From Methanoregulaceae archaeon (GTDB lineage: Archaea; Halobacteriota; Methanomicrobia; Methanomicrobiales; Methanospirillaceae), in contig JACTUB010000009.1 in the NCBI GenBank assembly GCA_015660885.1, forward strand, positions 32,355 to 96,354: a DNA stretch of 64,000 bases. The letters run 5' to 3'. Below are positions 19,203-28,588 of this stretch, piece after piece (within the stretch, counting starts at the first letter, position 1; every line of letters starts with the position of its first letter). The translations under genes and the position numbers were made by a program. The notes beneath the pieces are model-generated. The model was not told the DNA's origin and ran no database searches. It saw only the letters and a list, made by a program, of their open reading frames with translations.

Positions 19203-19349
19203 ATGGGGGCAGATCTAATCCTTTTAGTTTTTGCCTTCGGGAAAGGGAGTAGTGGGCAGGTTCGTATGAATGTGACCGGCAAAGAACCCGTCAATAAGGC
19301 TATGGGGATGCGGGCGATTCATTCTTTTGTTGCCGGAACAATACGGTAA
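19203..19349 (+). CDS. Possible 48-residue peptide upstream of the DUF5591 gene
   Basis: ATG to TAA, ending nine bases before the next ATG. The frame begins MGADLILLVFAFGKG and ends NKAMGMRAIHSFVAGTIR. Its stop overlaps the GGTAAGGAAG that serves as ribosome-binding site of the DUF5591 gene, a layout seen in coupled genes and leader peptides. No family recognised and the start is weakly supported; it may be chance. Confidence 0.3.
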   Translation: MGADLILLVFAFGKGSSGQVRMNVTGKEPVNKAMGMRAIHSFVAGTIR

Positions 19350-19358
19350 GGAAGAATT

Positions 19359-20009
19359 ATGGGTGACCAGAAAAAACAGGCAGAACCTAAAATCAGTCAG
19401 GGCTCTTTTCTGACCGACCCCCCGTTTTATCTTGCAGAGTTTGAAAAATCTTACCGCTATATCATTGATGAATACAAAGTCCCCCAAAAAGATATTGCAA
19501 TTTTTATGCCGTGTGCTGTCCGGAAACCCTATAGTAAAAGCCCAAGTCACCAGCTTATCAGATCGATATTAGCACAGGTATTAGATCCGTCTCGCTACCA
19601 TGTAATAATTTTTGGAACCTGTGGCATTATCCCGGCTGAACTTGAAGAGATGTATCCCTATGCTCATTACCATTATATGCTCGGAAAATGCAAAGACCAG
19701 AAAGTTCTGGATGATTTTCTCCGCATAGAAACGGAGCGGATTGCAGGCTACCTGAACAAGACACGATGCGTATACAAATATCGTATCGGGTATTGTATCG
19801 GTCTCTTTCGCGAGGCTCTTATACGGGGTTCGACGCAAGCTGAAGTACCAATCGATATAATCCTTCCAACCCGGGACATGATCGATAAAGTCATCGAAGA
19901 AGGCGATTGCATTTTTGAGGAGGGCAGTCTCTCAATGGATGAATATCTGGGAGAGTTCTGTGACGAGCTTATCCGGTTCAGGAATTCACTTCCAGCAGCG
20001 AGTGAATAG
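19359..20009 (+). CDS. DUF5591 domain protein (archaeosine synthase C-terminal-like)
   Basis: 216 residues. The motifs IFMPCAVRKPYSKSPSHQLI and HVIIFGTCGIIPAELEEMYP are the hallmark of DUF5591, the domain found in archaeosine synthase ArcS, which modifies the tRNA D-loop. This protein lacks the PUA and TGT-like domains of full ArcS, so it is a stand-alone version of unknown substrate. The ATG at 19359 is preceded by AAGGAAG. hxlB follows with its own TATA-like TTTTTAAAAT at 20011-20020. A role in RNA or deazaguanine metabolism is family inference only. Confidence 0.75.
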   Translation: MGDQKKQAEPKISQGSFLTDPPFYLAEFEKSYRYIIDEYKVPQKDIAIFMPCAVRKPYSKSPSHQLIRSILAQVLDPSRYHVIIFGTCGIIPAELEEMYPYAHYHYMLGKCKDQKVLDDFLRIETERIAGYLNKTRCVYKYRIGYCIGLFREALIRGSTQAEVPIDIILPTRDMIDKVIEEGDCIFEEGSLSMDEYLGEFCDELIRFRNSLPAASE

Positions 20010-20103
20010 GTTTTTAAAATACTATTGTACGGTTACGATTCGATGAGGGATCCTTCCAACCGATATGTTCATATGTTGTGATGTTAAAGTGCGATACGCG
20101 CAC

Positions 20104-20721
20104 ATGACCGATGAAGCAACACGGATCCCAGCATTCATGCAGCAGATGGCAGCTATCATAACAAAATCTGTCATCTTGCTGGACCGGCTTCAGATGGAAG
20201 TTTTTTTCCAGGAAATGATTTCTGCAAAGAGAGTGTATGTAGCGGGTGCAGGGCGCTCAGGATTGATTGCCAAGGCATTCGGGTTACGGCTGATGCATCT
20301 CGGTTACAATACCTATGTGGTCGGGGAGACTATTACGCCGGCATTTCTTCCGGACGATACACTGGTGATGTTCTCGGGATCTGGTGAGACACACTCGATG
20401 GCATCCATCTGTGGGACCGCAAAGGAACTTGGGGGAAAGGTCTGTCTTATTACGGCGTCTCCGGACTCTAAAATGAGCAGGATGGCAGATTGTGTCGTGA
20501 ATCTGGGGGACATTACCGGGTATTATCACAAAGATAAGAATTCGTTTGAAATCCGGCAATTGACTGGCGATTACCGATCAGTCACGTCCGCCTTCGCTCC
20601 ATTAGGTACGATGTTTGAAACACTCGCACTGGTCTTTTCTGACGCAGTCATTTCCGCACTGATGGAGGCAAAACAGGCAGAGATCCATGATATGCAGGAC
20701 AGACTTACGAATGTCGAGTAA
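20104..20721 (+). CDS. hxlB: 6-phospho-3-hexuloisomerase
   Basis: 205 residues from the ATG at 20104; an earlier ATG at 20065 would add 13 residues (MFICCDVKVRYAH) unlike the family. A single SIS domain that interconverts 3-hexulose 6-phosphate and fructose 6-phosphate in the reverse ribulose monophosphate pathway, which supplies pentose phosphates in archaea. Seen are VYVAGAGRSGLIAKAFGLRLMHLG, the phosphate-binding FSGSGETHS, and the C-terminal PLGTMFE helix with the family histidine and glutamate positions. The partner hexulose-phosphate synthase is not in the window. Its product pathway links to the form III RuBisCO at 11435-12727. Confidence 0.92.
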   Translation: MTDEATRIPAFMQQMAAIITKSVILLDRLQMEVFFQEMISAKRVYVAGAGRSGLIAKAFGLRLMHLGYNTYVVGETITPAFLPDDTLVMFSGSGETHSMASICGTAKELGGKVCLITASPDSKMSRMADCVVNLGDITGYYHKDKNSFEIRQLTGDYRSVTSAFAPLGTMFETLALVFSDAVISALMEAKQAEIHDMQDRLTNVE

Positions 20722-20999
20722 CTCCGGGATGACCTCATGGGGTAAAAATCAAAAAAATTATCCGTCTATTCAGCCATGAACTATATTCGCCTTGAGGGAT
20801 GAGTGACAATCAACCGGCAGGAGCTGATATCAGGAAGTGCTGGTTCCCGGGCACTAGGCACACCCAGGTATAAGGAGGACCGGCAGATCTTCTGCACGCC
20901 CATTGCAACTGTATGCCGAGGTGAAAAAAATCTTGTCCAGGTGATCCCAAATATCCTTATGATATCCCAAAACTGATAGGGTGGTATTGGTAAATCTGT

Positions 21000-22484
21000 A
21001 TGACCCTCTATCGCTGCAATGTCTGTAATGTATTCGAGTATGAACCTGAACGCGGAAACTCGCTCACCAAAATCCCCCCCGGCACTGAACCGGCAGATTT
21101 CCCGTCCGACTGGGCCTGCCCGATCTGCGGATCCGACTGGACTCATCTTAAACCTGTCCTGAAGGCCCAGGCCCCTCAATCCGTGCGTACAATCACATCT
21201 CCCGCGTACAGTGTATCTGAAGATTATTCTGTATCCGATGAACGTTCAGAGGCCGGGAGCGGGTATCTTGCCGAATGGGAACGCCCATCTGACGACCTTG
21301 AAGACTACATGGCAGATATCCACACTATGGCAGTGACCGGGGAATCAATCATCGAACCGATGCGGACAAAAAAACCGGTTATCTCCTGGGACGATATCCT
21401 GATCAAAGGTGCCCAGATTGCCAGAATTCCTCTGAACAAAGAGACTGCAGTCAATACCCGGACAATGATCGGACCTAAAGCACGCTATCCGCTCGTGATT
21501 GAAACTCCTGTGTATGTAACCCACATGTCGTTTGGGGCACTTTCAAAGGAGGTTAAAATTGCAATTGCAAAAGGAACAGCTGCAGTGAAGACCGCCATGG
21601 GATCCGGAGAAGGGGGTATGCTCCCGGAGTCCCGCCAGTTTGCTTTTAAATACATCCTTGAATACGTGCCGAACAGGTACAGCATCACTGAAGAGAACCT
21701 GATATCCGCAGATGCAATTGAGATCAAGCTCGGGCAGTCTGCAGAACCCGGGATGGGCGCCCGGCTGCCGGCAGAAAAGGTAACAGCGGAAATAGCACAA
21801 ATCCGGGGGTACCCGGTAGGCAAGGATATTATCAGCCCGGCTGCATACGACGATATCAAAAACAAGGAAGACTTAAAAAAGAAGGTGAAATGGCTCCGGG
21901 AAACATCCGGAGGAAAACCAATTGGTATAAAGATTGCTGCCGGCGACATTGAAGAGGATCTGACTGCGGTGGTATATGCAGGACCTGACTTCATCACCAT
22001 AGATGGGCGGCCGGGTGCGACCGGGGCAGCCTTGAAATATATCAAAGCTGCAACATCTGTCCCTACCATTTTTGCCTTGTACCGTGCAAGAAAATACTTG
22101 GATAAGAATAACATCAGGGACATCTCCGTCGTAATAACCGGAGGCTTGCGGATCTCATCGGATTTTGCGAAAGCGCTTTGCCTGGGAGCCGATGCAATCG
22201 CAATCGGAACTGCCGCGCTTATGGCCTGTGCCTGCCAGCAATACCGCATCTGCGATACCGGGAACTGCCCGGTGGGGGTGACTACCCAGAAACCAGAACT
22301 GCGTGAACGTTTAAAACCCGATTTATCAGCAAAAAGGCTTGAAAATTACCTGAGTGTATCAACAGAAGAGCTCAGGGATTTTGCGCGGCTGACAGGCAAT
22401 AATGATGTCCATGATCTGAGTATCAAAAATATCTGCACGACAAACTCAGAGGTCTCGGACCATACAGAAATCCCCCACGTATAA
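21000..22484 (+). CDS. Rubredoxin-glutamate synthase (FMN domain) fusion
   Basis: 494 residues. Residues 1-55 are a rubredoxin-like domain (CNVC near residue 6 and CPICGSDW near 39, four Cys for one iron). After a linker, residues about 95-480 are the FMN/Fe-S barrel of archaeal glutamate synthase: SFGALSKEVKIAIAKG, SGEGGMLPE, AEPGMGARLP, the DGRPGATGAA segment, and the cluster motif ACACQQYRICDTGNCPVG. There is no glutaminase domain, so ammonia or another nitrogen donor is required, or the enzyme does another 2-oxoacid/flavin reaction. The rubredoxin could feed electrons in place of NADPH. The TPP-enzyme gene ending at 22737 (opposite strand) also has an N-terminal rubredoxin. Confidence 0.88.
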   Translation: MTLYRCNVCNVFEYEPERGNSLTKIPPGTEPADFPSDWACPICGSDWTHLKPVLKAQAPQSVRTITSPAYSVSEDYSVSDERSEAGSGYLAEWERPSDDLEDYMADIHTMAVTGESIIEPMRTKKPVISWDDILIKGAQIARIPLNKETAVNTRTMIGPKARYPLVIETPVYVTHMSFGALSKEVKIAIAKGTAAVKTAMGSGEGGMLPESRQFAFKYILEYVPNRYSITEENLISADAIEIKLGQSAEPGMGARLPAEKVTAEIAQIRGYPVGKDIISPAAYDDIKNKEDLKKKVKWLRETSGGKPIGIKIAAGDIEEDLTAVVYAGPDFITIDGRPGATGAALKYIKAATSVPTIFALYRARKYLDKNNIRDISVVITGGLRISSDFAKALCLGADAIAIGTAALMACACQQYRICDTGNCPVGVTTQKPELRERLKPDLSAKRLENYLSVSTEELRDFARLTGNNDVHDLSIKNICTTNSEVSDHTEIPHV

Positions 22485-22736
22485 ATGGTAGAAGTATTTT
22501 GGAAATAGGAAATTGTCAACCGGATTGCATTACAGGATGGAAACAAACCTGTAAAAATCTGTCTTGAAAAGGTGATACTGAGGTACATATAAAAAGCAAA
22601 AAAGAAATTGCCATTCCGACTTCAAATATCACCCCAGAAAATCAGGACTGAAACGCAGCCCTTAGACATAGCAAACGCGGGTAAATACTGGTTACGGGAT
22701 CCACATTATGCCTCTTGCCGCAAAAGGAATAAAGGG

Positions 22737-24509
22737 TCAGAACCGTCTCGGGTCGGTCTCTACATCCACGATAACCGGTCGATGATAGGACATCGCAGTG
22801 AGGAGTGCAGGCCTGAGTTCTTCAGGATAACTGACATGGATCCCGATCCCCCCGCACACTTCAGCATACCGGGCAAAGTTTGGGTTGAGCAGGTCGGTTG
22901 CATAGTTCGGGTAATTCTCCATCATCTGTTCAACCTGGATCATACCCAGCTGATGGTTATTCAGCACGACAACAACCATCGGAAGATCGTATTTTACAGC
23001 AGTCACAAAATCCGCCATTGCCATGGAAAAACCCCCGTCACCGGTGATACAGAAAACGATTCTGTCGGGATAGGCAATTTTTGCAGCGATTGCCCCTGGG
23101 AAACCACATCCCATGGTCGCAAGGTAACCCGACATCGAAAACCGCTGCTGTTTTATACGGAAGTTCCTGCCAAACCACCACTGGTTCTCTCCTACATCAA
23201 GCGATATCACCGCATTGGCAGGGATCACATCTGAGAGTACCTTCATGATAAATGGAGGGCGGAGCGGCGCTGCGCTGCTGTCCGCTTCCTTGTCGCGTAG
23301 CATATCCCATTCTTTTTTTATGTCAGCGAGGCGTTCTCTGATTGACCCATCTTCCCTTTCGTGGAGCAGAGGAAGGAGACCTGGAAGCACCAGCCTGCAG
23401 TTTCCCCAGAGTCCGACTGACTGTCGGTTTTTCCCGAGTTTGATCGGGTCTATATCAACCTGGACAAGAGGTTTTTCCTCCGGGATATTGGTAAATTTTG
23501 AGAAACCTACCCCAAAAGTGATAATAAGATCGGCTTCGTTTACAAGGGTGCGTGCCTGGGGGGACCCGACATTTCCTAAAATACTGACTACATACGGGTT
23601 GTCTTCCGCGAGGATCCCTTTTGCCCGGAAAGTGGTAAGGATCGGTGCCTTGATCTTCTCTGCGATAGCAAGAACGGCATGGCCGTCAGGGAACGCTCCC
23701 CAGCCGGCAAGGATAACCGGGTTATTAGCATTGTTTATCGCAGCGGCAGCAGTGTTCATAAGATCATCGGATGGAAGGATATCGGGACTGCTGATGCAGG
23801 ACTCGCGGGTACAGTACCGCGAATCCAGCAGTTGTTTCTGGATATCATTGGGGACTGATATCTGGGCGACACCCCGATGGATGATCGCATACTTGAGGGC
23901 ACGGGTCAGCAGCAGTACTGCCTTGTTCTTCTCATAAACGGTATTATTATAGACGGTAATCGGGCGAAAGAATGAGTCCTGGTCTATCTCCTGAATGCCC
24001 CCGGGACCGGTGTACTGGGTCTCCACCTGCCCGTTCAGGGAGAGGACCTGTGCATGATCTTCCTTTGCATCATAGAGCCCGGTGGCAAGGTTGGTTGCAC
24101 CCGGGCCAGCGATCGTTAAGCACGCGGCAATCTTTCCGGTTAATTTATTATATGCCGATGCAGCCATTGCCGCATTTTCCTCATGCCGGACTACAATATA
24201 CCGGATATTGGGATTTTTCCGGATCGCATCAACAATACCGAGCGATGATGTACCGGGAAGACCGAATACCAGGTTTACCCCCCATGCGACCAGTTCAGCC
24301 ACCATCACGTCAGAAACGGTCGTTGCCGAACCTGCATGGATGTCTTCAGCAGGCAGCTTGCGAAACGCCTCTTTTCCTGCACCGCAGACCGGGCATGTCC
24401 AGGTAACAGGTAGGTTATCAAAAGGAGTACCAGAGGGTGTTCCCGCTTTCGGATCTCCTGATGTTTCATCGTAGATATACCCGCATACGTTGCATTTCCA
24501 TAGAGCCAT
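22737..24509 (-). CDS. Rubredoxin-TPP enzyme fusion (pyruvate oxidase / acetolactate synthase family)
   Basis: 590 residues from the ATG at 24509 (MALWKCNVCGYIYD); the frame from 24533 would add eight residues. Residues 1-50 are a complete rubredoxin (CNVCGYIYDE, then CPVCGAGKEAF). Residues about 65-590 have the three domains of thiamine-diphosphate decarboxylases: PYR domain with VFGLPGTSSL and the conserved Glu in RHEENAAMA, middle FAD/NAD-like domain with LAGWGAF, and PP domain with GDGGFSMAMADF and NNHQLGM. Such enzymes decarboxylate pyruvate-type 2-oxoacids; the rubredoxin suggests electrons leave through iron, as in pyruvate:quinone oxidoreductase-like chemistry. The sequence does not show FAD specificity. 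It is divergent from proline dehydrogenase across a 140-base region holding a palindrome. Confidence 0.87.
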   Translation of the reverse strand: MALWKCNVCGYIYDETSGDPKAGTPSGTPFDNLPVTWTCPVCGAGKEAFRKLPAEDIHAGSATTVSDVMVAELVAWGVNLVFGLPGTSSLGIVDAIRKNPNIRYIVVRHEENAAMAASAYNKLTGKIAACLTIAGPGATNLATGLYDAKEDHAQVLSLNGQVETQYTGPGGIQEIDQDSFFRPITVYNNTVYEKNKAVLLLTRALKYAIIHRGVAQISVPNDIQKQLLDSRYCTRESCISSPDILPSDDLMNTAAAAINNANNPVILAGWGAFPDGHAVLAIAEKIKAPILTTFRAKGILAEDNPYVVSILGNVGSPQARTLVNEADLIITFGVGFSKFTNIPEEKPLVQVDIDPIKLGKNRQSVGLWGNCRLVLPGLLPLLHEREDGSIRERLADIKKEWDMLRDKEADSSAAPLRPPFIMKVLSDVIPANAVISLDVGENQWWFGRNFRIKQQRFSMSGYLATMGCGFPGAIAAKIAYPDRIVFCITGDGGFSMAMADFVTAVKYDLPMVVVVLNNHQLGMIQVEQMMENYPNYATDLLNPNFARYAEVCGGIGIHVSYPEELRPALLTAMSYHRPVIVDVETDPRRF

Positions 24510-24542
24510 ATGCTTCCCTTCCCAAATGACCAAATATAATTA

Positions 24543-24560
24543 CTTTCACCTAGATGAAAG
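24543..24560. promoter_or_regulatory. Palindromic operator candidate between divergent genes
   Basis: CTTTCACCTAGATGAAAG is symmetrical at 16 of 18 positions, with a CTAG centre. It lies in the 140-base divergent intergenic region between the rubredoxin-TPP enzyme gene and the proline dehydrogenase gene, where it could control both. The cognate regulator is unknown. Confidence 0.5.
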
Positions 24561-24649
24561 ATATCTTCCGGTTAAAGTCATACTGAGCTGGACGATTATT
24601 CATCCATACCCCCATTATTTCTGTTCAAATATCAAAAAAGCAGCCGGAG

Positions 24650-25495
24650 ATGAGATTTGATATCATAGGAAATAACAGGTTGATGGGGATTAATATGGAA
24701 GATCGCTGGTCGCTGCCGGATCTGACAGGCGCCATGCAATGGTGCGGGGGAAGAACCAGGCAACACATCCGTTGTACACTTGCCGTGATTGCAGAATTTG
24801 CACGGAATCCCGAAGAGGCACAACAAGCTCTGATGCTGCATCTCGCGGGGATCCGTTTGGCCGGAGAACAGTCGACCGGTATCTCCTTTTCCATAAAACC
24901 GTCCGCGATCGGGATGCTCTTTGATCATGGGGAATATGTCAGGAATATATCGCTCCTCTTTCATGAAGCACGGGATTGGGGGGTGCCGTTCGAGATTGAT
25001 ATGGAAGGCCGTCCTCTTGTAGAAGATACCCTACGGTCAGCTCTTGAACTCGCTAGTGAGGGAGGACCGGTAACCCTTGCCCTGCAGGCATACCTTGATC
25101 GCACATCCCGGGACCTGACTGTATGTATGAACGCAGGAATCACCGTACGTCTTGTCAAGGGTGCATACCTTGGGGATACCGATGACTTTACCACCATCCA
25201 GAAGCAGTTCAGGACGCATGCAGAGAACCTCATCTCAACGGGCAATTCATTTTCTGCCGCAACCCATGATCCCGTACTGATCGAGTGGCTCAGGGAAGAG
25301 ATGCATGATCATAAAAATCTCATTGAATTCGCCTTTTTGAAAGGACTTGCAGAACGCACGAAAATGGAAATGGCAGAAGACGGGTGGAAGGTTGCAGAAT
25401 ATGTCCCGTACGGACCAGGAGGGCAGGCATACATCCAACGACGGGAACAATACCTTACAGTCCTTGAACGGCTTGGCAGGTCGCCTGTCCCGTGA
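24650..25495 (+). CDS. Proline dehydrogenase
   Basis: 281 residues. FAD-dependent beta/alpha barrel that oxidises proline to pyrroline-5-carboxylate. Family motifs are visible in order: FSIKPSAIG, FEIDMEG, LALQAYLDRTSRD, VRLVKGAYLG, SAATHDPVLIEW, EFAFLKGL and VAEYVPYG followed by the arginine pair in YIQRREQY. The size matches mono-functional bacterial-type PRODH. A start at 24695 (MEDRW, preceded by GATGGGG) is a good alternative. Its 3' end faces the P5C dehydrogenase gene, so both steps of proline to glutamate conversion are present but convergent. Proline oxidation in a methanogen is unusual; the electron acceptor is unknown. Confidence 0.87.
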   Translation: MRFDIIGNNRLMGINMEDRWSLPDLTGAMQWCGGRTRQHIRCTLAVIAEFARNPEEAQQALMLHLAGIRLAGEQSTGISFSIKPSAIGMLFDHGEYVRNISLLFHEARDWGVPFEIDMEGRPLVEDTLRSALELASEGGPVTLALQAYLDRTSRDLTVCMNAGITVRLVKGAYLGDTDDFTTIQKQFRTHAENLISTGNSFSAATHDPVLIEWLREEMHDHKNLIEFAFLKGLAERTKMEMAEDGWKVAEYVPYGPGGQAYIQRREQYLTVLERLGRSPVP

Positions 25496-25626
25496 AATCA
25501 TATCAGTTTTTTACAGATCCTGGTCACCATCCACACTCTTTCCGATCTGAGCAGAAATACGGCATGGTAATACAGTGAGTGTCGCAACAAGGCGGATTAA
25601 AAAGAGATGGTTCGCTGGTAAAAATC

Positions 25627-27207
25627 TTATCGTATATGCGTTTGCGCCTGTTCCCGCATATACGAAAGAAGGTAATAGGGACCCCCGATACCTTTACCCG
25701 TGGAACCGCTCGCCTTCCAACCGCAAAAGGACTGAGTCCCCGGCCATGCACCAGTAGTCGCCCCTCCACGCCTATTTGCATAGGTAACACCTGACTGGAT
25801 GGTGTCAAAAAAATATGCAATCTCTTCGTCGCTATCAGAGAAGATGCCGGCAGTCAACCCGTATTCCGTAGCATTAGCTTCCTCAAGCGCCTCGGCAAGG
25901 GTTTGGAACGTATCGATAATGAGGAGTGGTACGAACAGCTCCTGCCGTACCAGCGGGTGTCCTCTCGTCAGGCCACTGGCAAGGGTGGGCTCCACATAAT
26001 GCCCGTACGAGAATATACCACCTCTGAGCACATTTCCTCCGGTGATGATCCGCCCCCCATCCTTTTTTACCATCTCAACAGATTCTCTGAATGTCTGGAC
26101 TGCTCCTGTATTGATCAAAGGACTGATGAACGTCTCTTTCTCCCGGGGATCACCCGTAACAAGGCTCTCCACCTGTCTGCGGAGTTGGGTAATGAACCTA
26201 TCTGCAACCGACTCGTGGACATAGACGCGGGATGCAGCACTGCACTTTTGTCCACTGAATCCAAATGCAGCCTTGAAAACTCCTTCAACTGCTTTATCAA
26301 GATCAGCATGCTGGGTCACAATGACCGGGTTCTTGCTCCCCATTTCGAAAATCACCGGTTTAATAGAGTGTTGTCTGGCAGCAAACGTGCGATGGAGCCG
26401 CATACCGGAGGTTCTGGAGCCGGTGAATGCGATACCGGCAATATCCGGGTGAGCGGTGATAATATCGCCAAACTGAGTACCAGGCCCGGTGATATACTGG
26501 ATTGCATCCGGTGGCACTCCTGCAGCAATAAATGCATAAAATAGTTTCAGGACTGAAAAGGGCGCAATACTGGTCGGTTTGAGGACGATTGTATTTCCCG
26601 TGATCAGCGCTGCTCCCGACATACCGGTGGCAAGGGAAAGTGGGAAATTAAACGGGGAAATGACCGCCCAGACCCCGTACGGCCGCATGACACTCCGGCT
26701 CTCTGCCAGCATATTTTCGGGACGGGTGGAAATGACAAAACCCTTCAGCTTTTTGTAGATCTCCACATGGTAACGGAGCATGTCGATGGCTTCCCCAACT
26801 TCAGCGACTGCCTCGTAACGGGTCTTACCGGACTCATAGGTAATAAGCGCTGAAAGGAGAAATTTTTGTGAATCAAGGATGTCTGCGGTTTTCTGAATGA
26901 TCCTGGCGCGTTCGTTCCAATCCCGGTCCTGCCATGCAGGAAATCCATCGTTTGCAGTTGTAATAGCTGATCTAATCTGGAGAGATGTTGCAGTCTGGAA
27001 TTTTCCGACAACAATCCGTCGATCAATCGGAGAGTGGACCTCGAATTCCGGTGCAGAAAATATCTCGCTGCTGCCGATGATAATCGGGTGGGAACGGCCA
27101 AGCTCGGGCTGGATCCGGTCCAGTGCTTTTTCGTATCTGGCATGGAAAGTATCATCTGCAAGAAGATCAACATAGGTCAGTTTTTTTCCTTTTTTCATCA
27201 AAAACAT
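25627..27207 (-). CDS. 1-pyrroline-5-carboxylate dehydrogenase (aldehyde dehydrogenase family)
   Basis: 526 residues. NAD(P)-dependent oxidation of glutamate semialdehyde, the second step of proline catabolism. The catalytic Cys is in FSGQKCSAASRVYV, the general-base Glu in FEMGSKNPV, and cofactor contacts in VISPFNFPLS, LKPTSIAPFS and AFTGSRTSG. The N-terminal extension of about 35 residues and the ANDGFPAWQ region match P5CDH more than generic aldehyde dehydrogenases; the substrate is assigned from this and from the neighbouring proline dehydrogenase. It sits head-on to that gene with 131 bases between the stops. Function very likely. Confidence 0.87.
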   Translation of the reverse strand: MFLMKKGKKLTYVDLLADDTFHARYEKALDRIQPELGRSHPIIIGSSEIFSAPEFEVHSPIDRRIVVGKFQTATSLQIRSAITTANDGFPAWQDRDWNERARIIQKTADILDSQKFLLSALITYESGKTRYEAVAEVGEAIDMLRYHVEIYKKLKGFVISTRPENMLAESRSVMRPYGVWAVISPFNFPLSLATGMSGAALITGNTIVLKPTSIAPFSVLKLFYAFIAAGVPPDAIQYITGPGTQFGDIITAHPDIAGIAFTGSRTSGMRLHRTFAARQHSIKPVIFEMGSKNPVIVTQHADLDKAVEGVFKAAFGFSGQKCSAASRVYVHESVADRFITQLRRQVESLVTGDPREKETFISPLINTGAVQTFRESVEMVKKDGGRIITGGNVLRGGIFSYGHYVEPTLASGLTRGHPLVRQELFVPLLIIDTFQTLAEALEEANATEYGLTAGIFSDSDEEIAYFFDTIQSGVTYANRRGGATTGAWPGTQSFCGWKASGSTGKGIGGPYYLLSYMREQAQTHIR

Positions 27208-27584
27208 CCTGTATATCCTGATCTGTTAAATAGCAGCTGCCTCACAGGAACGGTCGAGGATGGAGATGCCGGTAAAAAATACAGGTACCGGTTTCCCTCC
27301 ATATCCCGAGGAATTGAGACCCTTTTTACACAACCGATCACGAGTAAAAGGTCTTATTATGGGAATATTCCCTCGTCCACAGGTTTAAGTTAGGATCGGA
27401 TGTGGCAATCATCATAGGAGGATAAGTAACAGCAGGCTCCGGAACGCTTATGTGTATGCCGAACCGTATCGGGCTGTGGCGTGAAGAAGTAGTCCGCACA
27501 GAAGAACGCAGACAGAATGCACTTGCAACAAATAAGACATTCCCAGACACACCTTGCTTTTATCAGACATATATCGTTATTTTA
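27208..27584. other. Intergenic region, 377 bases
   Basis: Lies upstream of the P5C dehydrogenase gene. Frames at 27338-27550 (minus) and 27450-27734 (plus) have no family features, and the latter runs into the phosphoribosyltransferase gene on the other strand. No clear promoter for the P5C dehydrogenase gene was assigned. Confidence 0.4.
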
Positions 27585-28268
27585 TCAATAGTCCATACTA
27601 ACCAGTTCTTTCATAACTTCCCGATCATCCAGGTCATACCAGTGTTCATATGCATCGGCAACAGCAAACCGCTGGCTGCTCCTAATGTTCAGGCAGATCA
27701 GCTGATCCACTTCTGCGGCAACAAGTTCAGCTGAAGAGGCAGATGCGGTAGGTACCGAGATGATAATGCGTGCTGGATGAGAGGTACGGATGCTCATTAT
27801 CGCAGCCAGCATGGTGAACCCGGATGCAAGCCCGTCATCAACCAGAATGGGTGTTTTTCCTGCAAGATCGGGAAACGGTCTTCCGCCGGTAAATTGGGCA
27901 ATCCGATCATGCACATTTTTCCTGGTCAAAGCGACAGCAGCATCGACCTCATCCTGAGATAGTCCGAGTGATGCACGTAACCGTTCGTTGATCAATACCT
28001 GCCCGTCCCAGGTTATTGCACCAAAACCTGCTTCAGTGTTGCCGGGGATCTGTATTTTTCTCACAATTGCAAGCTCAAACGGTGCTCCAAGCACCAGTGC
28101 AATTTCCTTTCCAACAGGAACACCCCCAGCCGGAATGGCAACGACTACCAGGTCAGGATATTTCAAACGCGGTCTGATAAATGCGCCCAGTTGCTTTCCC
28201 GCGTCTTGCCGATTGGAGAAGACAAATCTTCGTTCGCGGAACCGGGGATTATCGAGAATTTTTCCCAT
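27585..28268 (-). CDS. Phosphoribosyltransferase family protein
   Basis: 227 residues. A type I PRTase fold with the PRPP-binding loop in PILVDDGLASGFTMLAA and an N-terminal VVVAIPAGGVPVGKEIA strand-loop. The family includes proteins fused to or located near dienelactone hydrolases and is widely annotated only as phosphoribosyltransferase; substrate is unknown. It may regenerate or transfer ribose-phosphate on a nucleobase. Single gene, oriented away from the following short intergenic region. Confidence 0.8.
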   Translation of the reverse strand: MGKILDNPRFRERRFVFSNRQDAGKQLGAFIRPRLKYPDLVVVAIPAGGVPVGKEIALVLGAPFELAIVRKIQIPGNTEAGFGAITWDGQVLINERLRASLGLSQDEVDAAVALTRKNVHDRIAQFTGGRPFPDLAGKTPILVDDGLASGFTMLAAIMSIRTSHPARIIISVPTASASSAELVAAEVDQLICLNIRSSQRFAVADAYEHWYDLDDREVMKELVSMDY

Positions 28269-28588
28269 ACACGGATGCTCGGGCTTTCATGTTATATAAC
28301 CATTCTTATGGCTGATCAGGAGCAGCGAGATATTCATGGATGGAGGTCAGGCGGTACAATAAAATTTTGCATATTTAAGGAACGAATCGACCAACATTGA
28401 GCCATATATTGAGGGGACGTCTGGAGTTGAAGCCAACCTTAACGTGGCGTAGGAAATCCTTATTGCTCATCCAGGTCTGGCAAAAGGAACTGTCACAGTA
28501 ACAAGACAGGCAACTAAACAAAAGTTAAAATATTTTTTCTTGGATGCCCGGCATTCCTTTCATTTCTGATAAATTACTCATGAGCTGT
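28269..28588. other. Intergenic region, 320 bases
   Basis: No supported gene, RNA or repeat. The plus-strand frame at 28544-28963 overlaps the next gene antisense and is taken as a shadow of it. Confidence 0.4.

Noticed and set aside
22608..23234. Plus-strand frames antisense to the rubredoxin-TPP enzyme
   Set aside because: The minus-strand product is a complete TPP enzyme; these frames are mirror artefacts.
25903..26544. 213-codon plus-strand frame
   Set aside because: Antisense to the P5C dehydrogenase with intact catalytic motifs.
27338..27550. Minus-strand 70-codon frame upstream of the phosphoribosyltransferase
   Set aside because: No ribosome site, no recognisable pattern.
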